DNA of 53,654 nucleotides from Moraxella oblonga NBRC 102422 (GTDB lineage Bacteria; Pseudomonadota; Gammaproteobacteria; Pseudomonadales; Moraxellaceae). Numbering within the stretch: the first letter of the stretch is position 1; each line of letters starts with the position of its first letter. The notes beneath the pieces were generated by a model. The model was not told the DNA's origin. It searched no databases and saw only the letters and a program-made list of their open reading frames with translations. The stretch spans positions 1 through 53,654 of the forward strand of contig NZ_BCYQ01000016.1 of NCBI RefSeq assembly GCF_001598275.1, in the 5' to 3' direction. Of this stretch, positions 34,184 through 43,445 are shown one piece after another. The position numbers and the translations under genes were made by a program.

Positions 34184-35131
34184 TCAAGCCATCAATTCAT
34201 CAATCAATTCTTTCACACTTTTGATTTTGTTGATTTGTGAAATGCCATTGCCCACCGACACATAGCCGTTTTCAAAATCGCCTTCTAACATACCCAAACG
34301 CATTCCTGTGCCAGCGTTCATTACCTTAGCAATCTCACTACGCGTTGCCCCATTTTCACTCATTTCAAAGCATTTTTTCGCCAATTTGGTTGGCAAAGAG
34401 CGGTAATAATACGGCTCGGTGCGGAACAACAGCAAATCGTTAGCCGTTGCATTCACAATCCATTCTTTAACCTTTTGATGGCTGCGGCACTCGGTTGTGG
34501 CGATAAATGCTGTACCGACCCACACGCCCTCTGCCCCAAGCGTTAAGGCAGCCTGAACCGCTTTTTTATCGGCAATGCCACCAGCCAGCATCATCGGCAA
34601 ATCCACTTTACCCACAAATTCTGAAAGCACATTAAAACTGCCCACTTCTTTCATCGGCAAAGTACCGCCCTCATCAAACCCCGTCAGCACCAAAATATCC
34701 GCCCCCAATTCTTGGGCTTTTAGTGCGTCCGCTAAATTGGGATTAGGCAAACGGCAGATGATTTTAATGCCCGCCTGTTTGAGTCTGGCGTAAATTTCAG
34801 GGTCAAGCCAGCCGTTATCCAGCACCACAGGCACGCCTTCTTCAATAAACAAATCCACCATTAACGGAATCAGCGAAAAATCATAAGACAACATAAACGG
34901 CACGCCAAAGGGCTTATCGGTCAGTGCCTTCACCTTACGGATTTCATTACGCATACGGTCAAGTACTTCTTCGTTGGAAGTCGGATTGGTCGTTTGCCCT
35001 GCGTGTGGGGCTAAAAAACCAAGCCCGCCAGCTTCGGCAACGCTTGCCACCAGATGTGCATCGGTCAGCCAAGACATTGGTGCTTGGACAATGGGGTGTT
35101 TGATATTTAAGATTTGGGTAATGCGGTTCAT
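34184..35131 (-). CDS. nitronate monooxygenase
   Basis: A 315-residue FMN-dependent TIM-barrel enzyme. The N-terminal HPIVQAPMSWLTDAHLVASV and AGGLGFLAPHAG, plus PMMLAGGIADKKAVQAALTLGA and GVWVGTAFIATTE (phosphate-binding loops), are diagnostic of the 2-nitropropane dioxygenase/NMO family. It oxidises toxic alkyl nitronates such as propionate-3-nitronate. AGGCAGCCTGAA lies in its coding sequence (34546-34557). It is divergent from the type III modification gene. Confidence 0.92.
   Translation of the reverse strand: MNRITQILNIKHPIVQAPMSWLTDAHLVASVAEAGGLGFLAPHAGQTTNPTSNEEVLDRMRNEIRKVKALTDKPFGVPFMLSYDFSLIPLMVDLFIEEGVPVVLDNGWLDPEIYARLKQAGIKIICRLPNPNLADALKAQELGADILVLTGFDEGGTLPMKEVGSFNVLSEFVGKVDLPMMLAGGIADKKAVQAALTLGAEGVWVGTAFIATTECRSHQKVKEWIVNATANDLLLFRTEPYYYRSLPTKLAKKCFEMSENGATRSEIAKVMNAGTGMRLGMLEGDFENGYVSVGNGISQINKIKSVKELIDELMA
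34546..34557 (+). repeat. DUS-like 12-mer within nitronate monooxygenase gene
   Basis: AGGCAGCCTGAA, one-sided. Confidence 0.8.
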
Positions 35132-35270
35132 TGGATTTTCCTGTTTGAATAAAAGAATTAAGTGTATTTTAACGGTTTTGGATTTGGGAAGGAATGAGTG
35201 AAAATGGGAAGGTGGTTTTTAAAAATGAAAAATAAAAGCGAAAACCATTCAGCACGCCTAAATAAAAAAA

Positions 35271-35279
35271 TGCTATAAT
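35271..35279 (+). promoter_or_regulatory. extended -10 promoter for the type III R-M operon
   Basis: TGCTATAAT, 38 bases before the mod ATG; AAGG precedes the start codon as Shine-Dalgarno. Confidence 0.6.
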
Positions 35280-35316
35280 AGGCAATCAAAAATCAACTTA
35301 CAAACAAGGCATTACA

Positions 35317-37242
35317 ATGAGCCAATCGTTACTAGACTTACTCAAAAACCACAGCCCAGAACTTTTTGACAATCAGGGCAATTTTAAACTAAGCGACTTT
35401 CAGGCAGCCTTAAACGACACAGGTATCCACTTTTCGGCAGAGACTTATCGCCTTGATTGGCGGGGCAAATCCTATGCTAAAGCCTTGGTTTATGATGAAA
35501 ACCGTACCCTATTATCTGCCAATCACGCCCATAATGAAAAAAACAAAGACAGTCAAAACCTCTTAATTCAAGGCGATAATCTTGCTGTTTTAAAACATTT
35601 GCGTGAAGCCTATCGCAAACAAATCAAGATGATATACATAGACCCGCCCTACAATACAGGCTCCGACGGATTTGTTTATCAAGATGATAGGAAATACACG
35701 CCCACACAAATCGCCGAAATCACAGGCGAAAGTGTAGAATATGCCGAGTATATTCACAGCTTTATCAATTCAAAGGCGTCCAGCCATAGTGCGTGGCTGA
35801 CCTTTATGTATCCACGCCTAAAAATCGCAAGAGACTTGTTAAAAGACGATGGCGTGATTTTTATTAGTATTGATGATAATGAACAAGCCCAATTAAAACT
35901 GCTCTGTGATGAGATTTTTGGGGAGGGGAACTTTGTTGGACAAATTGCAAATATAAATAACCCCAAAGGTAGAAGTGACCAGAAAAATATCGCAACTTCT
36001 CACGAATATATTTTGGTTTATCAAAAAACTAGCGATTTGATATTAAATGGATTTAAAGCAGAGGAGCATATTACAAAAAGATATAATAAAAAAGACGAAA
36101 ATGGTACTTGGCGAGAAATTGATTTAAGAAAAACAGGCGATAATGATTTAGCGACAGACAGACCAAATATGTTTTATCCATTTTATTGGAATGAACAACA
36201 GCAAGTTTTATCCCTAGAAAAACAGGAAAATAGCATTGAAATTTATCCAATGAAAGAAAGTGATGTTAAAGGGCGTTGGCGTTGGGGAATGGATACGGCT
36301 ATTGATAATATGGATAGGCTATTTGCTCGATATATGCCAAATAAAGAACAATGGTCTGTTTTTGAAAAAGACTATTTCGATGAAAATGATTTAATAAAAT
36401 CTACTAGCCATTGGGACTTTAAAGATGTTAATAGTGAAAGAGGGACGGAAATTTTTGTAAAAGAGTTAGAGTTTCATAAAGATATTTTTCCAAAACCAAA
36501 ACCACTTGGCACAATTCAACGGTGTATTCAATTAGGCTCAAATCCCAATGATCTAATCCTAGATTTCTTTGCAGGTTCAGGCACAACTGCCCACGCTGTA
36601 ATGCAGTTAAACTGTGAAGATTTTTTAAATGGCAAACAGAGCAATCGTCAATTTATCTGCGTGCAACTAGACGAACCTGTCAAAGACAGGTACGAAGCAC
36701 AAAAAGCAGGCTTTAACACCATTTTTGAGATTACCAAAGCCCGCATTGAAAAATCCGCCCAAAAAATCAAGGCAGAACACCCTGATTTTACAGGCGATTT
36801 AGGCTTTAAAGAATACCGCATTGTGCCTGTGCCAGAGGGTTTTGGGGTGTTGGCAGATAACCCACAGCACGGCGTACAATTACTTGAAAATCTGCATTTA
36901 ACCGATACCGATTGCCAAAATATTCTCACCACTTGGTGCGTTCAGGACGGTATGCCCCTGCACCACTCGCCACAACCGGTGGATTTGGGCGGTTATACGG
37001 CATATCGTTATGATAGGGTGCTTTATTTGTTAAACACAGGATTTGACACGCCTCACTTGGCAACCATTTTGCGTCGCTTGGACGATACCGCAGATGATTT
37101 TAACATTGAAAAAATTGTGATTTTAGAACCACACTTTGACAGTAAAGCCAAACGAGAATTGTATGAAGCGGTGCATCAATACAAACCGAGAAAGGGCAAT
37201 AAATTGTATTTTATTCAAAGAAATCGTGCAGATAAGGGGTAA
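35317..37242 (+). CDS. mod: type III restriction-modification methyltransferase (Mod)
   Basis: A 641-residue class-beta N6-adenine DNA methyltransferase. Motif IV DPPYNTG is at residues 109-115 and precedes motif I FAGSGTT at residues 418-424, the permuted beta-class order. The region between, roughly 210-380, is the target-recognition domain and is locally more A+T-rich. It methylates one strand of an asymmetric site and supplies specificity to the Res partner, which starts 3 bp downstream. Unlike many neisserial and Moraxella mod genes I see no simple-sequence repeat in or near it, so it does not look phase-variable. TTCAGGCAGCCT lies near its 5' end. Confidence 0.94.
   Translation: MSQSLLDLLKNHSPELFDNQGNFKLSDFQAALNDTGIHFSAETYRLDWRGKSYAKALVYDENRTLLSANHAHNEKNKDSQNLLIQGDNLAVLKHLREAYRKQIKMIYIDPPYNTGSDGFVYQDDRKYTPTQIAEITGESVEYAEYIHSFINSKASSHSAWLTFMYPRLKIARDLLKDDGVIFISIDDNEQAQLKLLCDEIFGEGNFVGQIANINNPKGRSDQKNIATSHEYILVYQKTSDLILNGFKAEEHITKRYNKKDENGTWREIDLRKTGDNDLATDRPNMFYPFYWNEQQQVLSLEKQENSIEIYPMKESDVKGRWRWGMDTAIDNMDRLFARYMPNKEQWSVFEKDYFDENDLIKSTSHWDFKDVNSERGTEIFVKELEFHKDIFPKPKPLGTIQRCIQLGSNPNDLILDFFAGSGTTAHAVMQLNCEDFLNGKQSNRQFICVQLDEPVKDRYEAQKAGFNTIFEITKARIEKSAQKIKAEHPDFTGDLGFKEYRIVPVPEGFGVLADNPQHGVQLLENLHLTDTDCQNILTTWCVQDGMPLHHSPQPVDLGGYTAYRYDRVLYLLNTGFDTPHLATILRRLDDTADDFNIEKIVILEPHFDSKAKRELYEAVHQYKPRKGNKLYFIQRNRADKG
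35399..35410 (-). repeat. DUS-like 12-mer within mod
   Basis: AGGCTGCCTGAA on the minus strand, in the 5' part of mod. Confidence 0.8.
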
Positions 37243-37245
37243 ATA

Positions 37246-40167
37246 ATGGCAGGGTTTAATTTTGAAAATGATTTACCGCACCAATTATCTGCCGTAGAAG
37301 ATATTTTACAAATGTTTGAATACGCCAAGGTGTCTTATGATAAAAATTTGGAAACAAGATTAAAAAGCAATCCAATTTTAGAATTAAATGAATCACAAAA
37401 AGTACGCAATTTGGCACAAATTCAAAACCGCCCAAGTTTTGTGAAAAGTTTAAACAAGAAAGACAATTCTCTATCGAATATTTTTGATATTGCGATGGAA
37501 ACAGGCACAGGCAAAACTTATACCTACACAAGGGCAATGTTTTCTTTAAATCAAGCCTTTGGCGTGAATAAATTTATTGTGCTTGTGCCAACGGTTGCCA
37601 TTAAAGCAGGCACAAAAAACTTTTTGGAAAGTGCGTCGGCTCGCAGTCGTTTTTTTGATGATTTTGGCAAACATATTGAACTGTATGAGGTTAATGCCAA
37701 AAAAGGCAATAAAAAAGACAAACAGCAAGTCCCTGAAAATTTAATCAATTTTATCAATGCCAATGACCAAAACAGCATTCATATTTTGCTCATCAATATG
37801 GGTATGCTCAATTCCGATACGATGAACATCGCCATTGACCAAGATATGTTTCAGGCAGCCCACGGCTCATCGTTTGATGCGTTATCGGCAGTGAAGCCGT
37901 TTTTGATTATTGATGAACCGCACCGTGTCAAAACAAGCGGTAAAACTTGGCAAAATGTTTGCAAATTAAATGCCCAGTATATTTTGCGATTTGGCGCAAC
38001 TTTTGATGGATTTGAGAATTTAATTCACACACTTACCTCACTTGATGCCTTTGAGCAAAACTTGGTCAAAGGCGTGCGTGCCTTTATTACTAAGTTTGAT
38101 GGCGTTGATGAAATGCGTATTAAATTTGTCGGACAAAATGAGGGCAAAAGCGAAGCGGTTTTTGAAATTACCCAGCAAGATAAAAAGACCGCCAAACGCC
38201 TAGAAATTGCCAAAAACAGTTCGCTTGGTGTGATTCATAGTGAAATGTCGCACCTGCAATTAAGTGAATTTAATGCCAGTACAGCACTTTTGTCTAATGG
38301 ATTAGCCTTGCAAAAAGGCGAAATCATCTCGCCTTATTCATTTAATGAATCCTTGCAAGAGAAGATGTTGGCACAGGCAGTAAGCCGTCATTTTGAGATT
38401 GAACGCACGCTTTTAACCAGAACCCCACGCATCAAACCGCTTTGCCTGATTTTTATTGATGATATTGCAGGCTATCGTGATGAACAGGGCTTGCCTGACA
38501 GTCTAAAATCCCGTTTTGAGGCAATGATTGCAAATGAAGCCAGCAAACGATTAAAAACAGAAAGCAATGAATTTTATAAAGCCTATCTGCAAAAAACATT
38601 GGCAAATATCAGCCAAACACACGGCGGTTATTTTAGTGATGACAACAGCAGTAAAGATGAACAAATAGAAAAACAAATCAATGAGATTTTATATGACAAA
38701 GAAAAACTCCTTGATTTGGATAACCCACGCCGTTTTATTTTTTCAAAATGGACTTTGCGTGAGGGCTGGGATAATCCCAATGTATTTGTCATTTGTAAAT
38801 TGCGTTCTAGTGGCTCTGACACCAGTAAATTGCAAGAAGTAGGGCGAGGTCTTCGCTTACCTGTCAATGAATTTATGCACCGTGAAAAAGACGAGCAGTT
38901 TTATTTAAATTATTTTGTGGATTTTAGCGAAACAGAGTTTGTGGCAGATTTAATCAAAGACATTCGTGAAAAATCAGGCGAAAGAGTGGTTATTCCTGAC
39001 AAACTAGAAGAGGAACATCTTGCCAAAATTTTAATTGCCTATCCCAATGAAAGCAAAAGAAAAATCATCAACCATTTGGCAGATGAAAACATTATTGATG
39101 ACGATTTAAATTTATTAGAAAACGGCTGGCAAAAATTGTGTCTTGCCTATCCAAAAGCCTTTGCATTTGAAACTTCGCTCAATCATAAAATTCAGACAGG
39201 CATTGGCAAAAAAGAGACGGTACGGATTAGAAAAGACAACTATTATGCCCTAAAAACGCTATGGGAAACCTTAAACCGCCGTGTGATACTCAATTATCAA
39301 ATTGAGAATGAACAAGCCTTCTATGCCCTGTTAAAACAATTCTTTGCTAACGAAGTCATTGGCAAATTGGACAAAAGCACTGCCACCATACAGTCGCAAC
39401 AATTACAATTTAATGACAATGATATTTTGATTCAATATGGCGGACGAGAAAAGTTAATAGAAAATACAGGCTATGTACTTGGCTATGGCGAATTTGCCAA
39501 TGAACTGGCAAGCAGTTTGAATGTAAGTTTAAAAAGCCTACATCAAGTATTATCAGAATTGGGCTGGTCGGATAATGCCAAGCAAACTCGCCATAATATC
39601 AGACAGATTCACAGTTTATTTAGAAAATGGCTATTACAGCACTTTTTGGCAACCCAAAGCATTGGTTATACAAAAGTGAGTAACCAAGTTCACCCTACCG
39701 CTTTTACCGATGATAAGGGCAATGTCAAAGACAGCATATCCTCATCGGATATTGGGCGATTTAGCGAAGAGGGTATTGTGGCGGATAATTATTTGTTTGA
39801 AACCTTGTTTTATGATTCGCCACTTGAAAAAGAAAATATTCTCTTAAATTTGGATTATGTTACCGTTTTTACCAAAATCCCCAAAAATACCATTGCCATT
39901 CCTGTGGCAGGGGGTGGCACTTATTCGCCTGATTTTGCTTATGTGTTTCATCACAAAGACGGCTCACAAACCCTAAACTTGGTGGTAGAAACCAAAGATG
40001 CCTATGAATTTGATTTACGCCCCGACGAAAAAGAAAAGATCAAACACGCTCAAATTTTGTTTGAAAAATTAAGCGATGAAACAGGCATCAAGGTTGAATT
40101 TAAAACGCAATTTAAGGGCAAACACATTGAGCGGATATTGGAAGAGTTACGGGGGGATAATCAATGA
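37246..40167 (+). CDS. res: type III restriction endonuclease subunit (Res)
   Basis: A 973-residue SF2 helicase-nuclease. Walker A ETGTGKT is at residues 85-91 and the type III-specific motif II DEPH is at about 223-226; VGRGLRLPV supplies motif VI. Near the C-terminus a PD-(D/E)xK-type nuclease site is visible (SPDFAYVF, then VVETK with E915 and K917). With Mod it cleaves DNA after ATP-driven communication between two inversely oriented sites. It is intact and of normal length. Its TGA overlaps the ATG of a LysR gene, an unusual arrangement. Confidence 0.94.
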   Translation: MAGFNFENDLPHQLSAVEDILQMFEYAKVSYDKNLETRLKSNPILELNESQKVRNLAQIQNRPSFVKSLNKKDNSLSNIFDIAMETGTGKTYTYTRAMFSLNQAFGVNKFIVLVPTVAIKAGTKNFLESASARSRFFDDFGKHIELYEVNAKKGNKKDKQQVPENLINFINANDQNSIHILLINMGMLNSDTMNIAIDQDMFQAAHGSSFDALSAVKPFLIIDEPHRVKTSGKTWQNVCKLNAQYILRFGATFDGFENLIHTLTSLDAFEQNLVKGVRAFITKFDGVDEMRIKFVGQNEGKSEAVFEITQQDKKTAKRLEIAKNSSLGVIHSEMSHLQLSEFNASTALLSNGLALQKGEIISPYSFNESLQEKMLAQAVSRHFEIERTLLTRTPRIKPLCLIFIDDIAGYRDEQGLPDSLKSRFEAMIANEASKRLKTESNEFYKAYLQKTLANISQTHGGYFSDDNSSKDEQIEKQINEILYDKEKLLDLDNPRRFIFSKWTLREGWDNPNVFVICKLRSSGSDTSKLQEVGRGLRLPVNEFMHREKDEQFYLNYFVDFSETEFVADLIKDIREKSGERVVIPDKLEEEHLAKILIAYPNESKRKIINHLADENIIDDDLNLLENGWQKLCLAYPKAFAFETSLNHKIQTGIGKKETVRIRKDNYYALKTLWETLNRRVILNYQIENEQAFYALLKQFFANEVIGKLDKSTATIQSQQLQFNDNDILIQYGGREKLIENTGYVLGYGEFANELASSLNVSLKSLHQVLSELGWSDNAKQTRHNIRQIHSLFRKWLLQHFLATQSIGYTKVSNQVHPTAFTDDKGNVKDSISSSDIGRFSEEGIVADNYLFETLFYDSPLEKENILLNLDYVTVFTKIPKNTIAIPVAGGGTYSPDFAYVFHHKDGSQTLNLVVETKDAYEFDLRPDEKEKIKHAQILFEKLSDETGIKVEFKTQFKGKHIERILEELRGDNQ

Positions 40168-41054
40168 ACCTCAACACCCTACGCCTCTTTGCCGCCGTTA
40201 TCCAGCACGGAAGTCTCTCCAAAGCCTCCGAGCGATTAAATGTGCCGATTGCGACCATTAGCCGTCAAATTGCCGATTTGGAAAAAGAGCTGAATATTCA
40301 ACTCTTTGACCGCCAAAAATCAGGCGTTAAACCCACAATGGCGGGACAACGCCTGTATGAACAGGTGCATTTGTCCATTGAACAGCTTGCCACTGCCAAG
40401 GAAGTATTGTTTGAAGAGCAAGGCAATTTAAAGGGCAAATTACGCCTGTCGGCAAGCCCTGCCTGCGAGCCTGTTTTGGCGTGGATAGCTGATTTTCAGA
40501 CTGCCTACCCACAGGTACAGGTGCATTGCACGCTGACCGACCGTCTGCTTGATTTGTCGGCAGACGGCATTGATGTGGCGTTTCGGATTGGGCAGCTACA
40601 CGGCGAGCAGTTTATCGCCAAAAAAGTGGGGCAAATCGGCAGTAAATGGGTGGCACACCCTGATTTATTGGCACGATTGGGCACGCCCAGCACCGTCAAA
40701 AATTTGAAAAATTTCCCCATTGCCGCTTGGGCAAAAAATGAAGCAAGCGTCATTACACTTGGCACTGGCAGACAAGCGGTGGAAATTCCCTATCTTTTTG
40801 CCAGCAATGACAGCTATGCCATTGAATATATGGCAAAACAGGGCAAAGCAGTGGCTCTGCTTGCCGACAGCACGGTAGATAGATTGGTGGCAGAAAATGG
40901 CTTGGTGGAAATCTTGGGTGAGACAGAAAACCCCAAATTTGATTTGACGATGATTTATGCCGCCCATCGTTATCCGTCTAGCATTGTGCGGGCGTTTGTG
41001 GGGTTTGTGTTGGATAGGGTGCATAATGAGACTTTGGACAGTTCAGCCATTTGA
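40164..41054 (+). CDS. LysR-family transcriptional regulator
   Basis: A 296-residue LysR protein with an N-terminal winged HTH (LNTLRLFAAVIQHGSLSKASERLNVPIATISRQIADLEKELNIQLFDR region) and a C-terminal effector domain beginning near GKLRLSASPACEPV. It belongs to the CrgA/AaeR-like group by sequence style. Its ATG overlaps the res stop (ATGA), so it is translated with the restriction operon, and its own 3' end overlaps the DUF3841-like gene. Targets are unknown; the usual divergent partner gene is absent. Confidence 0.9.
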   Translation: MNLNTLRLFAAVIQHGSLSKASERLNVPIATISRQIADLEKELNIQLFDRQKSGVKPTMAGQRLYEQVHLSIEQLATAKEVLFEEQGNLKGKLRLSASPACEPVLAWIADFQTAYPQVQVHCTLTDRLLDLSADGIDVAFRIGQLHGEQFIAKKVGQIGSKWVAHPDLLARLGTPSTVKNLKNFPIAAWAKNEASVITLGTGRQAVEIPYLFASNDSYAIEYMAKQGKAVALLADSTVDRLVAENGLVEILGETENPKFDLTMIYAAHRYPSSIVRAFVGFVLDRVHNETLDSSAI

Positions 41055-41631
41055 TTGGTATGAAACACTGATGAGCGATGGCGTGATTTATGCCAAAGGT
41101 AAGCTGATTGATTGGTTAAATGAAGACAATTTTAAAGTTGCCTATCATTGGCTAATGGCACAAATGGAACATAAAATTGGCAAACCCCCAATACCTGATG
41201 CTTATCCGATTTGGGCGTGGTATCAATGGCAAAACGCCAAACAAAAAAAGCCTGATTTAAGATTTGGTGGCATTGGCACAAAAGGTCAAAAAAGCGCTTT
41301 ATTGGAAATTGAAAAAAAGGATAGTGAAGTCTTATTAAGCGATTTTGATTTATGGCACGCTGTTTTAAATGAATATTATATTGCCGATAATGTAAAAGAT
41401 GATGATTGGTTTGATGATTTGTTAAAACAAGCCAACATTGATTATTGCGATAAACATTTATATCCGCCCAATATTCGCCAAATTATGCAAAACAGTTGGC
41501 AAAAAATTTTTGATATGGATTATTGTGCAGAATACAGCACCCACCCTTTTACTCAAAAAAGCATTCAAGCGACTTTTTGGCAATTATCTGTTGATGAGAT
41601 TAAAAGTGTGCGTATTTTTATGGCAAAATAA
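41026..41631 (+). CDS. DUF3841-like protein
   Basis: About 201 residues. The start MRLWTVQPFDWYETL and the PIWAWYQW and SDFDLWHAVLN segments match the DUF3841 style; the function is unknown. The ATG at 41026 lies within the last 29 bp of the LysR gene, and longer upstream reading would only translate lysR out of frame. It ends the mod-res-lysR transcript at a strong terminator, making a four-gene unit. Confidence 0.75.
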   Translation: MRLWTVQPFDWYETLMSDGVIYAKGKLIDWLNEDNFKVAYHWLMAQMEHKIGKPPIPDAYPIWAWYQWQNAKQKKPDLRFGGIGTKGQKSALLEIEKKDSEVLLSDFDLWHAVLNEYYIADNVKDDDWFDDLLKQANIDYCDKHLYPPNIRQIMQNSWQKIFDMDYCAEYSTHPFTQKSIQATFWQLSVDEIKSVRIFMAK

Positions 41632-41667
41632 AACACCGTTTAAATCTCAATTCAAACGGTGTTTTTT
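41631..41667. terminator. bidirectional CACCG/CGGTG terminator
   Basis: Stem AAACACCGTTT/AAACGGTGTTT with a T6 tail, between convergent genes. Confidence 0.9.
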
Positions 41668-41675
41668 AATATCAA

Positions 41676-42335
41676 TTACTTTTGGGCAACCGTAAATCGT
41701 TTAAACAAATGCCCCTTGTTCTCCACATCATCAGCAATCGCCACCGCCAAATCCGCCACGCTAATATCGGCAGGCGTGCCATCAACATTCAATAACACAT
41801 CATCGCCACCAATACGATACTTTCCTGTTCTTTCAAAAGAAACAGGATTGATGGCAAACATTGCCGCAGGCGATAAAAATGCCCAATTCACATCAGTGCG
41901 AGTACGCAGTTCATTTAACAATTCTCGTACTGCATTGGCAGCAGGATAAACATCAGCAGGAAAATCAGGGGTATCAACAAGTTGCAAATTTGGGGCAACA
42001 TTTAGGCTACCTGCACCACCGACCACCAGCAAATAAGGCACTTTGGCGGTTTTGACAGCAATTAAAATATTGGCGTGTCCTTGTTTTAAGTCATTGGCAA
42101 GATTTGGATTTTCCCAGCCTGCATTAAAGGCATTGACCACCGCATCAAAGCCCACCAACTTATCAGCAAAATCAGGCGCATTGGCATCAATCGCCACCGC
42201 TTGCACATTGTCGGCTTTTTGTACTTTGTCAATGTTACGAGCAAAGGCGGTAACTTGATGACCTCGCTGTGCCAATTCTTTGACCACCGCAGAGCCAACC
42301 AAGCCTGTTGCTCCAATCACGGCAAATTTTTTCAT
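41676..42335 (-). CDS. atypical SDR / NAD(P)H-binding protein (YwnB/NmrA-like)
   Basis: A 219-residue Rossmann protein. KKFAVIGATGLVGSAVVKELAQRGH is the NAD(P)-binding N-terminus; LLVVGGAGSL and the FLSPAAMF segment fit atypical SDRs such as YwnB. It lacks an obvious YxxxK. The ATG at 42335 is chosen because AGGAG lies eight bases upstream. An ACTTAC-A6-GTAAGT inverted repeat upstream is repeated before the hxlR-type gene, so this is probably an HxlR target, perhaps in electrophile response. Confidence 0.85.
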   Translation of the reverse strand: MKKFAVIGATGLVGSAVVKELAQRGHQVTAFARNIDKVQKADNVQAVAIDANAPDFADKLVGFDAVVNAFNAGWENPNLANDLKQGHANILIAVKTAKVPYLLVVGGAGSLNVAPNLQLVDTPDFPADVYPAANAVRELLNELRTRTDVNWAFLSPAAMFAINPVSFERTGKYRIGGDDVLLNVDGTPADISVADLAVAIADDVENKGHLFKRFTVAQK

Positions 42336-42417
42336 AAAACAAACTCCTATTTTGGTTAAAAAACTTAATTTGATTGCAATAAACATATTATAAGAAAGTT
42401 AGTTTTTAAATAGAAGT

Positions 42418-42435
42418 ACTTACAAAAAAGTAAGT
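42418..42435. promoter_or_regulatory. HxlR-type operator copy 1
   Basis: ACTTAC-AAAAAA-GTAAGT, 83 bp before the SDR start; identical to 42935-42952. Confidence 0.75.
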
Positions 42436-42471
42436 GTGAAAATAATTATTAACCATTTGAAAAATATTGAT

Positions 42472-42870
42472 TTATTTTAAAGACAGATAGGCAAAAGTGC
42501 TGATTTGGCGTTCAAATTCTTCCAAGTCCATTGGTCTGTCGCTTTGCACCAAACGCACCTTATCTACAAGGCGAAGCAGCCGTGCCGAATGACTCTCAAA
42601 GCGTACCGCCACCGAATAAAAATCAAAAAAATCATAGCGTTCTTCACAAACCTGTCCCAATGCCAACACAACAGGCACAAGGCGAAAATAGCCGTGTATC
42701 GCCCCTTGATAGTCATCAAACGCCACTTCCTCTACCGTATAGCAAACCCCATCTTGCACCCACACTGCCTGTCCGACCCACCGCCCCAGCGGTAGATGAC
42801 GCTTGGTTTTTTTGCTAAATACCAGCCAGCCCATCAAACCCAAAGCCAGTAATACCAAAACCCAAAACAT
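42472..42870 (-). CDS. small membrane-anchored protein of unknown function
   Basis: A 132-residue protein with one N-terminal transmembrane helix (FWVLVLLALGLMGWLVF) and a basic stop-transfer segment (SKKTKRH), followed by a soluble, probably cytoplasmic domain. I do not recognise the family. AAGGTGG precedes the ATG. It is divergent from the hxlR-type gene, with the second operator cluster in the shared intergenic region, so it may be co-regulated. Confidence 0.65.
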   Translation of the reverse strand: MFWVLVLLALGLMGWLVFSKKTKRHLPLGRWVGQAVWVQDGVCYTVEEVAFDDYQGAIHGYFRLVPVVLALGQVCEERYDFFDFYSVAVRFESHSARLLRLVDKVRLVQSDRPMDLEEFERQISTFAYLSLK

Positions 42871-42928
42871 CTTGCCACCTTGTTTATCTTGTTGATTTTA
42901 ATTATAATAACAAAACACAGGTATTTTT

Positions 42929-42952
42929 GTAAGTACTTACAAAAAAGTAAGT
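42929..42952. promoter_or_regulatory. HxlR-type operator copy 2 with an extra half-site
   Basis: GTAAGTACTTAC (42929-42940, itself palindromic) runs into A6 and GTAAGT, giving three half-sites between the divergent membrane-protein and hxlR-type genes. Confidence 0.75.
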
Positions 42953-42982
42953 TTAAACACCACAGCATTTTAGGGTATTTTT

Positions 42983-43348
42983 ATGAATGAATTGGGTATC
43001 AATGAGTTGAACAAAGGACGAGTCTTGTCCAAAGATTGCCCCAGCCGTTTGATTTTAAATCACTTAACCAGCCGTTGGGGCGTGCTGGTGATGATTGTAT
43101 TAAAAGACGGTACAAAGCGCTTTTCGGAAATTCGCCGCGAAATTGAAGGCATTAGCGAGCGAATGCTCACCGAAACCCTAAAACAGCTAGAAACGGACGG
43201 AATGCTGATTCGCAAATCTTACAACACCGTGCCACCGCATACCGATTACACTTTGACCGAATATGGTATGCAGGCAGGGCAAAAACTCTATGAGTTGGTA
43301 GATTGGCTGGAAAATAATCTTGGTGGCATTTTGGCAAGTCAAAATTAA
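42983..43348 (+). CDS. HxlR-family winged-helix regulator
   Basis: A 121-residue HxlR/DUF24 regulator: CPSRLILNHLTSRWGVLVMIVL is the family's cysteine-bearing opening helix, then KRFSEIRREIEGISERMLTETLKQLETDGML (recognition helix) and VPPHTDYTLTEYG (wing). The cysteine near residue 18 is conserved in redox- and electrophile-sensing members such as HypR and YodB, so sensing reactive electrophiles is plausible. Operators sit before itself and before the atypical SDR gene. Confidence 0.92.
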   Translation: MNELGINELNKGRVLSKDCPSRLILNHLTSRWGVLVMIVLKDGTKRFSEIRREIEGISERMLTETLKQLETDGMLIRKSYNTVPPHTDYTLTEYGMQAGQKLYELVDWLENNLGGILASQN

Positions 43349-43393
43349 GTTGTTTTAGGCTACCCAAAAAGCGCTTTGTCCTCACTTTTGAAA

Positions 43394-43430
43394 TAAAAAA
43401 CACCGCTTTGATAAACGGTGTTTTTTATTT
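43394..43430. terminator. bidirectional CACCG/CGGTG terminator
   Basis: Stem AAAACACCG/CGGTGTTTT between convergent hxlR-type and ohr genes. Confidence 0.85.
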
Positions 43431-43445
43431 TTAACCATTGAAAAA

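Noticed and set aside
35317-37242. Phase-variable mod gene with tandem repeats
   Set aside because: No tetra- or pentanucleotide repeat tract or long homopolymer is visible in or upstream of the gene.
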